Positions 33,322-42,776 of a stretch of DNA of 64,000 bases are shown here, piece by piece. The stretch is taken from positions 4,515,001-4,579,000 of the forward strand of contig OY482861.1 of assembly GCA_960531495.1 (NCBI GenBank), in the 5' to 3' direction. The notes beneath the pieces were generated by a model. The model searched no databases. It was not told the DNA's origin and saw nothing but the letters and a program-made list of their open reading frames with translations. The stretch's first letter is position 1, and the number at the start of each line of letters is the position of its first letter. Both the position numbers and the translations under genes were made by a program. This stretch comes from Zeus faber. Lineage: Eukaryota > Chordata > Actinopteri > Zeiformes > Zeidae.

Positions 33322-33826
33322 GAGTTGAAGGGACTTTTGGAAAGTCAGTTCAGCTGCCATGTCAGTGTACAAAACAAAATGATGAAAAGGGGAATTCCCA
33401 GTCCAGTGGGAAGATAACCATGGTAAGGTAATTGACTTGTCAGGAACATCATCACTAGAGAGTATGTGCTGCTAAATGGTCCACGGCTGAAGATTGAGGA
33501 GGACTGGAGTCTTTATCTACGTAGATCCCAGATTGAAGATCAAGGAGACTACAAGTGTTCTTATTATGATCCAAAATAAGTGAATGTGAGAGAGGATGGA
33601 GTAGAAACAAGACCAGACTACGGATACAAAACTGTGACTCTTTAGATACTAAATGAAAGTGAAATTGTAGAACCCGCGGTTGTTGAAGGAGTAGGAAAAT
33701 TGACCACTGAAGTATCAACTCTTCCTCCAACTGAAAAAATAAAGCAGATGTCCACCTCTTTAGTTCTGAAAGTCACTAATGTTGCGGTTAACTACTGCTG
33801 CGCCTCAGATGATTTCTACAACTGCA
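33322..33826 (+). pseudogene. ERV-B Env surface region: Ig-like domain 1
   Basis: Begins just after the pol stop. The frame reads VEGTFGKSVQLPCQC (B-strand Cys context of a V-type Ig domain). After a frameshift it reads RLKIEEDWSLYLRRSQIEDQ then GDYKCSYYDPK, the D-x-G-x-Y-x-C signature of the F strand. Cys-to-Cys spacing is about 65-70 residues. Two stops (near 33578 and 33643) and the frameshift kill it. A following Glu/Thr/Ser-rich stretch leads to the SINE at 33827. V-set-like domains normally mediate cell-surface binding; a role as viral receptor-binding or immune-modulating domain is inference. Confidence 0.65.
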
Positions 33827-34025
33827 ATTTGCATTTCGCAGACGCTTTTATCCAAAGCGACTTACAATTATTCAAATACCGACAGATGCAGCCATCAGGA
33901 GCAATTAGGGGCTAAGTGTCTTGCTCAAGGACACTACAGCATGCTAGCAGGAGGAGCCTGGGATCAAACCAGCAACCTTTAGATTACTAGACTACCCGCT
34001 CTACCTCCTGAGCTACCATCCCCTA
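33827..34025 (-). mobile_element. tRNA-derived SINE between Ig-like domains
   Basis: Same family and orientation as 14139-14350: tail CGCTTTGGATAAAAGCGTCT, AGCAAGACACTTA core, B-box-like head at the right end. GATTTCT occurs on both sides. Confidence 0.85.
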
Positions 34026-34028
34026 GAT

Positions 34029-34740
34029 TTCTGTGAATACTGTGATGAGAACTAAATTAGGAAATGCAGCTCACCTTCCATGTAAATGTAGAAAATGGAA
34101 TACTGGTGGAAATATTTCCCCTAAATGGAAAAATGCGTGGGGTGAAGACATAGTGCTAACAGGACCTGATGTTAGCAGTGTGCCTCGCGATCAATGAAAG
34201 TATATGTTATTGGTGGCACGGTGGCGCAGTGCATTGCACTGCTGTTTCACAGCAAGAAGGTCCTGGGTTCGATTCCCGCCTGGGGCGCTGTTGGCACCGT
34301 GCTCCGGCGGGTTATCTCCCAAATAGGAGCCTTTCTGTGTGGAGTTTGCATGTTCTCCCTGTGCTCACATGGGGTTTCCTCCACCTCACGTCAGTAAGGA
34401 CCCCCACCAAAAAAACATGCACCCATCATCGTCTGACCAGCGATGGACACTTATGACCTGGTCCCCGGGCGTGTCCACGTATGCTGCCCACTGCTCCTGG
34501 CTGTGCCCCCGGAGGAAGGACAGGCCAGGATGGGTCAAAAGCAGAGGCCACGACCACCATCAAAGCATGTGCGTGCAAGCATGTGTTGTAGTGTGGTGTG
34601 TTGCGTGACGAATAAAGACTGTTTCCTTCTTTAATGACAGGAGATGGGTTAAAATTCAAGATGACTGTTCGCTTGTCATAAATATTGTCCTATGGGAAGA
34701 TCAAGGAGAATATACATGCACATATTTGGATCCAAAGTTT
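34029..34740 (+). pseudogene. ERV-B Env surface region: Ig-like domain 2, split by V-SINE
   Basis: The first half (34029-34197) encodes KLGNAAHLPCKCRKW and SPKWKNAWGEDIVLTGPDVS, a B-strand Cys followed by candidate core Trp residues. The V-SINE at about 34198-34633 interrupts it. The second half (34634-34740) encodes RRWVKIQDDCSLVIN and EDQGEYTCTYLDPKF, again D-x-G-x-Y-x-C. Its layout mirrors domain 1 (LPC-x-C, then DQG(D/E)Y(K/T)C and Y-DPK), so the two probably arose by duplication. Both halves are otherwise open. Confidence 0.65.
34198..34633 (+). mobile_element. V-SINE/HE1-like SINE, copy 2
   Basis: Head GGTGGCACGGTGGCGCAGTG, B box GGGTTCGATTCCC, core GTGTGGAGTTTGCATGTTCTC and 3' AATAAAGACTGTTTCC; near-identical to copy 1. 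AATGA flanks both sides. Confidence 0.9.
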
Positions 34741-35108
34741 AAATATATCCCAAGGCAAAATTATTGGGAAGTGGGATACAGAACCAAAACCAACTAGTCA
34801 CACCATGGGTGACTGTTGGACCGATGACATCTATTACCTTAGCTCGGGGAATAACTAGTAGTATTAATGTATCATTGTCAGTCACTAATCTAGCTACAAC
34901 AGTGGCAGAAAAGGATGTTACGACAACGATTATGACAACTTCTACTTCTGTAACTCCTGGTAATCATATAAGTGAGGTTGTGAGGATGAGATCCACTACC
35001 AATAAAACAATGACGACTTTTTCGGTGTCTACAAAGTCTGTAGATAAGATGCTGACACCGATCACTATACCCCCATCATTTAAGAAGTTGGTAAATAAAA
35101 GTGTATAG
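34741..35108 (+). pseudogene. ERV-B Env Ser/Thr-rich linker
   Basis: Frame open from 34764 to the stop at 35106. It encodes a stretch very rich in Thr and Ser with several N-x-S/T sites (SSINVSLSVTNLATT, TTTIMTTSTS), resembling a mucin-like stalk after the Ig-like domains. It is cut on the right by the reverse gypsy element. In a native Env this would connect the Ig-like domains to the cleavage region at about 39.95 kb. Confidence 0.55.
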
Positions 35109-35199
35109 TGAAGTTGGAAATTAATTTGAACAATAGCAAGGAGAGTCCAGGAGACCCCGTCCATCTCCACGTCCTCCGCTAAATGGGCCACGTCCTCAT

Positions 35200-36182
35200 C
35201 GGAGGAGGGACCCCCAGGGTCAACATCCTCCGACTCTTGAAACATTGCTGGAGGACGCAGACAAGAGAGGTGGTGGGGTCTGCGGTCGGGAGGGTTGACC
35301 CGGTCTGGAGGGCTGGTCAGGATGGCACTGATGGAACCTCCTGATGAGGGTGTGGTCCAGAATGTGCCTCGCAGGGACCCAGGACCTCTCCTCCGGGCCG
35401 TAACCCTCCCAATCCACCAGGGACTGCAGGCCTTTCCCACTCCGGCGGGAACGTAGGAGACGGCGGACAGAAAAGGCAGGACCCCTGTCAATGAAACGCA
35501 GAGGAGGTGGGGGAGGCGCCAAGGGGACCAGAGCACTCTCCCGGACTGGCTTGACCTTGGACACATGGAAGGTGGGATGGACGCGCATGGACCTGAGTCC
35601 ACCTTCAGGGGGAGGACCCGGGTGGAGAGCCAGACCTTCTGGCCCGGCTGGTACTCCGGGGCCTGGGAGCGGCGACGGTTGGCGGCAGAGGCGTTGCGGC
35701 CAGCGGCTCGGAGGAGGGCGGCCCGGGCCCGGGTCCAGGTCCTGCGACAGCGGCGAATGAAGGCCTGGACGGACGGGCAGGAAGCCTCCCTCTCAAGGGC
35801 CGGGAACAGAGGTGGTTGGAGGCCGTAGGCACACTGGAAGGGGGAGAGGCCTGTGGCCAAACTGGTCAGGGTGTTGTGGGCGTATTCCACCCACAAAAGT
35901 TGCTCAGACCAGGACGACAGGTGTTGAGACATCATGTAGCGAAAGGCCGTCTCCATCTCCTGGTTCTTCTGCTCTGTTTGGCCGGGGCTGGTACCCTGAG
36001 GACAGGCTGATGGTGGCCCCAAGGAGTGAACAGAACTCCCTCCAGAAGACCGAGGCGAACTGGTGACCCCGGTCAGATACAACATCTACCGGGATGCCAT
36101 GGAGGCGAAAGACGTGATATAACAATAGCTCGGTGGTGCCATTGGCCGACGGGAGCTTCAGTAGAGGCACGAAGTGAGCCAT
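35200..36182 (-). pseudogene. gypsy integrase core and chromodomain
   Basis: Minus strand. The integrase core includes [19 protein letters not shown] (second catalytic Asp) and a Gln-Glu-rich region near the third acidic residue, split between overlapping frames around 35.9-36.1 kb. Further on, [14 protein letters not shown] precedes a chromodomain at about 35280-35480 ([20 protein letters not shown] then [14 protein letters not shown]), the aromatic-rich fold that binds methylated histone tails and guides chromovirus integration. Confidence 0.85.
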
Positions 36183-36545
36183 CTAGCTGAACCGATCCAC
36201 CACGGTCAGGATGGTAGTGTTGCCGCTAGACGGTGGCAGACCGGTGACCAAGTCCATGGAGATGTGAGACCAGGGGCGATGAGGAACCGGCAGTGGGTGT
36301 AGAAGACCGGCAGGAGCAGGACGAGACGGTTTGTGCTGGAAACAGGTGGGGCAGGCATTGACAAACCCTCGGACGTCCTCACCCAGGGAGGGCCACCAGA
36401 AGCGACGCTGGACGACCTCCTTCGTCCGCTGGATCCCCGGTCCGAGGTTCTCCGGACGGAGGTCAGGCAGGACGAACAGACGGTCGGGCGGACATGCGCT
36501 GGGTCCGGGTTGGTCCTGGGCGGCGGCTCTTACTTTCTCTTCCAC
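36183..36545 (-). pseudogene. gypsy integrase zinc-finger part
   Basis: Minus-strand frame with VVQRRFWWPSLGEDVRGFVN then ACPTCFQHKPSRP (zinc-binding region), and the first catalytic Asp region HISMDLVTGLPPSSGNTTIL with VVDRFS at its end. A stop at the end separates it from the next part of the core. Confidence 0.85.
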
Positions 36546-36692
36546 CTCCCAGGTGAGTGTGGCGACTAGACGGGAGGACGGTAGAATGGTGTCGGGGTCG
36601 GCAGCGTCTTCCTCCTCCTCCTGGAACTGCTGGGACAGGGCGTCGGGTTTGACATTGCGGGACCCCAGGCGATAGGAGAGGGAGAAATTGAA

Positions 36693-37331
36693 TCAGGTTA
36701 GGAAGAGCGCCCAACGAGCCTGACGGGAGTTCAGCCTCCTGGCAGACTGGATATACTCCAGGTTCTTGTGGTCAGTCCACACCAGGAACGGCAGCTGGGT
36801 TCCCTCTAGCCAGTGTCGCCACTCTTCCAGGGCCAATTTGACGGCGAGAAGCTCCCTATTCCCGATGTCGTAGTTCCTCTCGACCGGGGTCAAACGCCTG
36901 GAGAAGAAGGCGCAGGGATGAAGTTTCTGATCGGATGCGGTTCTCTGGGACAGGACAGCTCCGACTCCCACGTCGGAGGCGTCCACTTCCACCACGAACT
37001 GCCATTCGGAGTCAGGCAATACCAGAATGGGGGCTGAAGTGAACCATGCCTTCAGGGCCAGGAAGGCGTCGTTGGCGGCGGCGGACCACAGGAACGGCAC
37101 TTTGGAGGTTAGGGCTGTGAGAGGGGCCACCACCATGCTGTAGCCTCAGATGAACCTCCGATAGAAGTTGGCAAAACCGAGGAAGCGCTGGAGATGTTTG
37201 CGGGAGTCCGGGGCGGGCCAGGTGGTGACGGCGGAGACCTTGGTGGAGTCCATCTGGATGGTCCCCCTCCCTATGACGTACCCCAGGAAGGAGACGGATG
37301 GGACGTGAAACTCACACTTCTCTGCCTTCAC
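36693..37331 (-). pseudogene. gypsy RT thumb and RNase H
   Basis: The 37146-37331 part encodes [16 protein letters not shown] and [13 protein letters not shown], the RT tether. After a stop, 36693-37136 encodes RNase H with [37 protein letters not shown] and [16 protein letters not shown], the D-E-D pattern. Confidence 0.88.
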
Positions 37332-37386
37332 AAGGAGTGAGTTCTCCAGGAGGCGCTGCAGGACCGTCTGGACATGGTGGACGTGC

Positions 37387-37990
37387 TCAGCTTGGGATTG
37401 GGAGAAGGATCAGGATGTCGTCGAGGTACACGAAGACGAACTTGTTGAGCATGTCCCTGAGCACGTCATTGACCAGGGCCTGGAAGACGGCGTGGGCGTT
37501 GGTGAGGCCAAAGGGCATCACCAGATATTTGTAGTGATTGGAGGGAGTGTTGAACGCCATCTTCCATTCGTCCCCCTCTCGAACCCGGACCAGATGGTAG
37601 GCATTGCGTAGGTCGAGCTTGGTGTACACTGTGGCCCCCTCCAGGAGTTTCGAAGGTGCCTGCCGTCAGAGCGTCGTTAATATAGGTGTCCATGGCCTCT
37701 CTCTCCGGGGCGGAGAGGGAGTACAGGTGGCCTCTGGGGGGGTGGAACCGGGCTGGAGGTCGATGGCAATATTGTATGGCCTGTGCGGGGGAAGGGATAT
37801 CGCCTTGGCCTTGCTGAAGACCTCCCTGAAGTCGAGGTACTCGGCGGGGACCCCCAACATGTCGGATGCGGAGCTGGAGCTGGTGGATGGCTGAGGTGCG
37901 GCGGCTTGCTTCAGGCAGACCTGTTGGCACGCAGAACTCCATCCCAAAATAGCCCCTGTGGTCCAGTCGAGGTGTGGGTTGTGACACCGG
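37387..37990 (-). pseudogene. gypsy RT fingers and palm
   Basis: 37387-37629 encodes [34 protein letters not shown] and catalytic [10 protein letters not shown]. The fingers upstream are in a different frame (SLSAPEREAMDTYINDAL) with a further frameshift between them. Confidence 0.85.
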
Positions 37991-38409
37991 AGCCAGGGGA
38001 ACCCCAGGAGGAGAGGGTGACGAGGTGAGTCCAGGATGCAGATCTGTATCGTCTCGTGGTGGTTGCCGGACAGGAGCATGCGGATGGGAACCGTCTGATG
38101 GGTGACTGTCCCCAGGAGGCGGCCTTCCAGGGCAGTGGCAGGGGCCGGAGAAGGCAAGAGAACTCGACCAACACCCAGCTGCTGTGCTAGGTTATTGTCA
38201 ATGATGTTAACATCGGAACCAGAGTCAATAAGTATGGCGAGGGAATGTGAGCCTTGGGGCTCAGCAGCAGCCGAGCCTGGCACAGGCGGCGTAGGTTGGA
38301 GGGGAATTTGGAGGTGTGGCTCACCAGGACCTCCTCCCTCACTGGTGAGCCAGGCCCTTTTACCGGACACCCGGAAATGTAGTGTCCAGCTAGACCGCAG
38401 TAGAGGCAA
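37666..38409 (-). pseudogene. gypsy aspartic protease
   Basis: Minus-strand frame with the active site LAILIDSGSDVNIID and the downstream HPLLLGFPWL motif, followed by the start of RT (DFREVFSKAKAISLPPHRPY). DSG is a normal active triplet, so the protease itself looks intact, but the frame is shifted relative to Gag and RT. Confidence 0.85.
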
Positions 38410-39335
38410 AGGTTCCCCACTTGGCGTCTCTCCTTCTCCTCCGGGGTGAGGCTGGCCCGGCCAACCCGCATGGGAGAGGCCTCACTCGTGGGTTGACGGG
38501 CCGGAAGAGCTGGCGGCCCAGAGGAACCTGGAAGACGGGTTGCTGGGCGGCGCTCCACTTGCCTCCGACGCCTCTCTTGCTGCCGGGCCTGGATGCGTCG
38601 GTCGATACGGGAAGCAAGCTCAATGATGCCATCGAGAGAGGTGGGCAGGTCGTGGGAAACTAGCTCATCCTTCACGTACTCTGCTAATCCCATCAGGAAC
38701 GCCTCAATCTGGGCTGCCGGGTTCCACTGGCTCAGTCGAGCCTGGGTGCGGAAGTCGATCCCGTAATCGACCATGGAGCTGGACCCTTGACTGAGACCCA
38801 GGAGAACACCAGCAGCATCGGGACCTCGTGATGTCACCCCGAACACCTTGCGGAGCTCGGCGGGGAAGGCGTGGAAGGAGGAGCAGGCTGGTGTGCGTCG
38901 TTCCCACTCGGCCGTTCCCCACAGCCGAGCGCAGCCCGTCAGGTGATTTACGAGGAGTGCCACCCTGGCATCCTCGGAGGCGAAGGTGTGGGGCTGCAGA
39001 GCGAAGAGGATGGAACAGTTCGTGATGAACGTACTACAGCCGTCTGCGTCTCCGGCATAGCGTTCTGGAATCCCCACCCAGGGCTCCAGGGAGTACCTAG
39101 GCTGGGCCGGTGCTGGTGGAAGTGGGTCCGGGGAAGCAGGCGGCGGGATGAACTGACCGAGAGCAATGGCGAGCTGCTGGACCTGGGCGGCTAGCATGGC
39201 GAGCCCTTGCTCCTGGCTAGCCGCCGCTAGCCGAACGTCTGCTGAGGTGGAGGCTAGGACAGCCTCCTGGTGTTGGAGCTGTGACTCCACCCTTCCCAGG
39301 CATGCCAGCGACTCGGGGTTGTGTGCTGGGTCCAT
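38340..39335 (-). CDS. gypsy Gag
   Basis: I start the protein at the Met at 39335 (MDPAHNPESL), 18 bp inside the 5' LTR, although the frame is open further upstream into the LTR. An N-terminal coiled-coil-like region is followed by the Pro-rich linker and a retrotransposon Gag capsid (GIPERYAGDADGCSTFITNC, LTGCARLWGTAEWE), then an Arg-rich stretch and a zinc knuckle CLYCGLAGHYISGC. Beyond this the frame runs on to 38187 out of register with protease. This arrangement resembles sushi-class Gag, the class domesticated as PEG10/RTL in mammals. Confidence 0.82.
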
Positions 39336-39352
39336 TGTTGGGCAGATTATAA

Positions 39353-39754
39353 TGTAACGGGTGTGGTTAGGACCCAATTGCAGCACAAAGACAGGCAGGG
39401 ATATTTGGTAATGTCTTTTATTTGTAGAGCAGACAGAAGACAGGCAGGGAGCAGGCAGGATACATCGTCGGGGACAGGCAGGTTCGATAACGAGGAGTGC
39501 AGACAGAAGACAGGCGGGGGGGCAGGCAGGATACGTGGTGGGAGCGAGGCAGAGTCGGTAGCGGGGAATCAGTCCGGAGACCGCTGGTGCAAGCATCGAA
39601 GACAATCTGGCAATGGGTGACTGGTGAGAGAGGCATATATAGTGGTTAGATTGCAGATCTGAAACAGCTGTGTGCGCAGGTGAATAGAGTTGGGCTAATG
39701 GGACAGGTAAGGAGAGGGAGGGGAAGGTAGAAGAAGAAGGCGGAGATCATGACA
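39353..39754 (-). repeat. chromodomain gypsy 5' LTR
   Basis: About 402 bp. The minus strand starts TGTCATGATCTCCGCC and ends CACCCGTTACA. CTATATATGCCTCTC supplies a TATA-like box. No partner LTR is found at the other end. Confidence 0.8.
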
Positions 39755-39769
39755 CCATAAAGAATCAAG

Positions 39770-40492
39770 CTTTACCGGGTAATGTGACTATAGGAACATT
39801 TAAAGATATTTGATGGGTATGTGGTGATAAAACATACTTATTTCTTTATTACGTTGCTATATGGCACAGTTGAAACTTTCTTATGATTTTTTTTGTTATC
39901 CGGAAGGGACAAGAGCCAGATGAGGGTAACTCTACAAAGACTGCCGAAAGTAGGAAGAAAAGAGACTAGGCACAGTTTTATAATTTGGAGTTTTATCATT
40001 GGAGGATATCTTTAGGAGAAAAATGGGCCATAGGATTGTTTCCATGGTATGGGGTGACATTCTTAGCTGATGATATTGATAATATCACATATACCCTACA
40101 AGGGTTTGCAAATGAGACCATAAGAGGTTTTGAATATTTGTCAAACACCCAGAGGAGTCATCGATTGACGTTGCCGAAAAACAACATGGCTCTTGATTAT
40201 ATTTTGGCCAAACAAGTTGGCCTCTACGTGGCTTTAAATCTAACTGGAGATGCCTGTTATATGTTGATCCCTGATGTCGCCGATAACATGACTAATGTCG
40301 TAGATGCGTTGAAACCTATAAGGGATGCATTTGGGCCATAGGAAGGAGCTGGGTCGTCAGCTAATGCTTGGTTGCAAGATAAATTAGGACCACCAGGAGC
40401 TATAGTAATTCAGGTTCTGGGGGCTGCTCTTCTATCACTGTGTATGATGTCACTGATGATAATGACGTCAGTGAAGATGAGGAGGAAATAGT
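39770..40492 (+). pseudogene. ERV-B Env cleavage region and transmembrane subunit
   Basis: After the gypsy insertion the coding remnant resumes. About 39815-39960 carries surface-subunit end sequence (WVCGDKTYLFL) and a furin-like SRKKRD site followed by a stop. The open frame 39985-40341 encodes an N-glycosylation-rich ectodomain (DDIDNITYTLQGFANETIRG), a helix with NNMALDYILAKQVG, and LNLTGDACYMLIPD where gamma-type Env has CX6CC; only one Cys is visible here. After a stop, AWLQDKLGPPGAIVIQVLGA and a hydrophobic anchor end in SVKMRRK and TAG near 40490. It would anchor Env and drive membrane fusion; dead here. Confidence 0.78.
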
Positions 40493-40639
40493 GATGAAGG
40501 AGGAGCTAATACTAGTAGAGAAATATCCATTTTGAATATCTGATTCCGTCATATACTCAACACTATTTTTGACTAGGAAAATGCATGGACAAAGGGGGGA
40601 CTTGGAAAATGTTAATCATATATTGGAATAATGAAAGAA

Positions 40640-41050
40640 GAAGAAGTCTTTATTCATCACACCACACTATAACACATGCTTGCACACACGCTTTTGATGG
40701 TGGCCGGTGAAATGGATTCTCTGCTTTTGACTCATCCTGGGTTGTCCTTCCTCCAGGGGCACAGCCAGGAGCAGTGGGCAGCATACGTGGACGCGCCCGG
40801 GGACCAGGTGATAAATGTCCATTGCTGGTCAGACAATGATGGGTGCATGTTTTTGGTGGGGTCCTTACTGACGTGAGGTGGAGGAAACCCCATGTGAGCA
40901 CGGGGAGAAATGAAAACTCCACACAGAAAGGCTCCTATTTGGGAGATAACCCGCCGGAGCACGGTCCCAACAGCGCCCCAGGCGGGAATCGAACCCAGGA
41001 CCTTCTTGCTGTGAGGCAGCAGTGCAATGCACTGCGCCACTGTGCCACAC
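40640..41050 (-). mobile_element. V-SINE/HE1-like SINE, copy 3
   Basis: Reverse copy: 3' AAGAAGTCTTTATTCATC on the left, core and B box (GGGAATCGAACCC) on the right, ending near GCGCCACTGTGCCAC. Confidence 0.9.
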
Positions 41051-41054
41051 ATTA

Positions 41055-41992
41055 ATTGTTAATTGATGTTAAAGTATAATGCAAAATTGAAATTATTATA
41101 CTGTATTTGATGTTTGTGCAAGATACTGGCTGGTGATTTTTTTCTTTCGGGACCAGTCAGAGGGTGGCTGCGTCCAGAGATCCTATCAGCCTAATGGACT
41201 TGAACACTCAAACATGGACATTCGAAAATGAAGGATGAAAATGGACGGCGGACCCTGAATGAGGACATCATGATCAGGGGTGTCGAGTAAAAGATCATTA
41301 AAAGTTGATGGTGTTCAAAATGCAACAGTTCAATACATATTTATGTGTCCTGCATGGTTTTTATAATATTGGAGTTTGTTTATTACAATGTAACCTGTAT
41401 TATTGATGAATATTCTGTACTCTACACTAGATATTTTTAGCAAGACATATTACTTTGATTTAGTATTGTTTTCTTTGGAGTTTTCTGTCATAGGGTGAAG
41501 TGAATACCTTGGGACCTCAGGTGTTTTCTTTTTTTTGCGGTCTTGAGGGACATTGGTGTTAGGCAGGGAAAGGTCCACTGGTCCTCCAGTGGACCTTTTC
41601 CTGGGTCGACCAGCCTGACTTTGGACAAATTTTTTGATTTATTTCTGAGGTTCTAAATGTATGCATTTATATGTAACCTCCTATACAGTTTTCTAAACCC
41701 TTCTTCTTTTTCTGTTAATTGATTGGGAGTACAATAGGTGGTTGCGTAGGGCAGAGGGACCATGAGAGAATTTTCCTGTCTAGATTGCTTGATGAATGTA
41801 CTAAGAAAGGAAGCTGCCAGATGGGTTTTTCACTCATACAAACTTTATTGTATTGTTCCGACTAAGCATGGTCAGAAGGGTACATTATAATCATTTTGTT
41901 TGTTATTATGTGATTTCCATTAAGCCAATTAGCATCATAAGTGCATAATCTTCTTTCGTTCGAGACTTTGTGTAGTCTCGAAGGGGGAAATA
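41055..41992 (+). other. ERV-B pre-3'LTR region, copy 2
   Basis: Non-coding sequence homologous to 16840-18207 of copy 1 without its V-SINE, ending in the purine tract GAAGGGGGAAA (41980-41990). This homology is what links the two proviruses as one family. Confidence 0.8.
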
Positions 41993-42405
41993 TGAGGTGT
42001 CTGGAAAGTTTGGGGTGAATGAGGTCACTGAGTTCCCAAAAATGAGTTATAGTGTGATATTATTATTAACACATGTTGCTTCGAAAGTTACATGTAGAAC
42101 GTCACCATTAGAGTGTTTATGTTGGGGCCCCTGCGAGGAGAGAAGTGGAAATGTTAGATTTATGTCAGACAGGGGCTGAGCTGAGACCTATGGAACCAGA
42201 TCTGTTTTGTTATCTCTGTACAAGATAAAAGCCAATTTCTGGCCCCATTCGACAGAGAACATATCTGGCTCCTGTTCTCTCCCAGACATCCATGGCAAGT
42301 CTGGTTTGATGCTGTTCTTACTTGTAATAAACTTATCATAATAATCAAGTCTGCGTCTGCTGAGGCTCCTTCTTCATCAACGCATCATCTACAAAAGAAA
42401 CTACA
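41993..42405 (+). repeat. ERV-B 3' LTR, copy 2
   Basis: 413 bp, TGAGGTGTCTGGAAAG...GAAACTACA, the best full-length reference for this LTR family in the window. Confidence 0.9.
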
Positions 42406-42635
42406 GGGGTTTGTTGACAGTTGTGTGTAACAGAAAAACTGTGCTGTTGACATCCTATAGGTCATCCACAGAGCAGAGTTATTGCAGCGGTTCTTGATGA
42501 TTTAGTAATTAATAAAGAGCTGCACTGCAGGTTGAGAACTTGAACTCCACTTGCAGACGAACTCTGTCCTAACTGCAATGGCATACAAATACTCTGTTGT
42601 ATGCCCAGCATACAGCACAGGTTAAAAAAAAATGG
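42406..42635 (+). repeat. element C copy 1, 3' part
   Basis: Matches 45860-46070 of copy 2: AACTGTGCTGTTGACATCCT, AATAAAGAGCTGCACTGCAG, GCATACAAATACTCTG, ending CAGCACAGGTTAAAAAAAA. The A-rich end suggests a retroposon 3' end. Confidence 0.75.
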
Positions 42636-42776
42636 ATCGAGTCAGTCTATAGTAATTTCTGTGATACTGCACATTCATTCAAAGTCAAGAGATATTTTAA
42701 ATCACTGGACTACAGGCAAATGTTATTGACATACAATGACAACACAAAATAAATATAAAGAACTATGAAGCATCTA

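Larger units (their letters stand above)
35125..39754 (-). mobile_element. chromodomain gypsy element (sushi-like), reverse
   Basis: Inserted into the ERV-B envelope. On the minus strand: 5' LTR (39754-39353), gag, protease, RT, RNase H, integrase and a C-terminal chromodomain, the chromovirus layout. No 3' LTR is seen at the left end, so the element is truncated there (boundary about 35110-35130). Pol is broken by several frameshifts. The sequence is markedly GC-richer than the ERV around it. Confidence 0.9.
32491..42405 (+). mobile_element. ERV-B provirus copy 2, env-bearing, gag/pol deleted
   Basis: Starts with about 102 bp of the ERV-B LTR (TGAGGCGTCTGGAAGG), then jumps directly into the integrase C-terminus, so most of the 5' LTR, gag, protease, RT and the integrase core are deleted. 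Envelope, pre-LTR region and a full 3' LTR (41993-42405) follow. It sits inside element C, since the sequence before 32491 and after 42405 is contiguous in the other element C copy. Flanking GGGA/GGGG is a weak trace of a 4 bp duplication. Later insertions: two SINEs, a reverse gypsy element and a reverse V-SINE. Confidence 0.88.

Noticed and set aside
35491-36675. Plus-strand open frames of 80-115 residues, and similar ones at 38.4-39.6 kb
   Set aside because: Antisense shadows of the GC-rich gypsy gag and pol on the minus strand.
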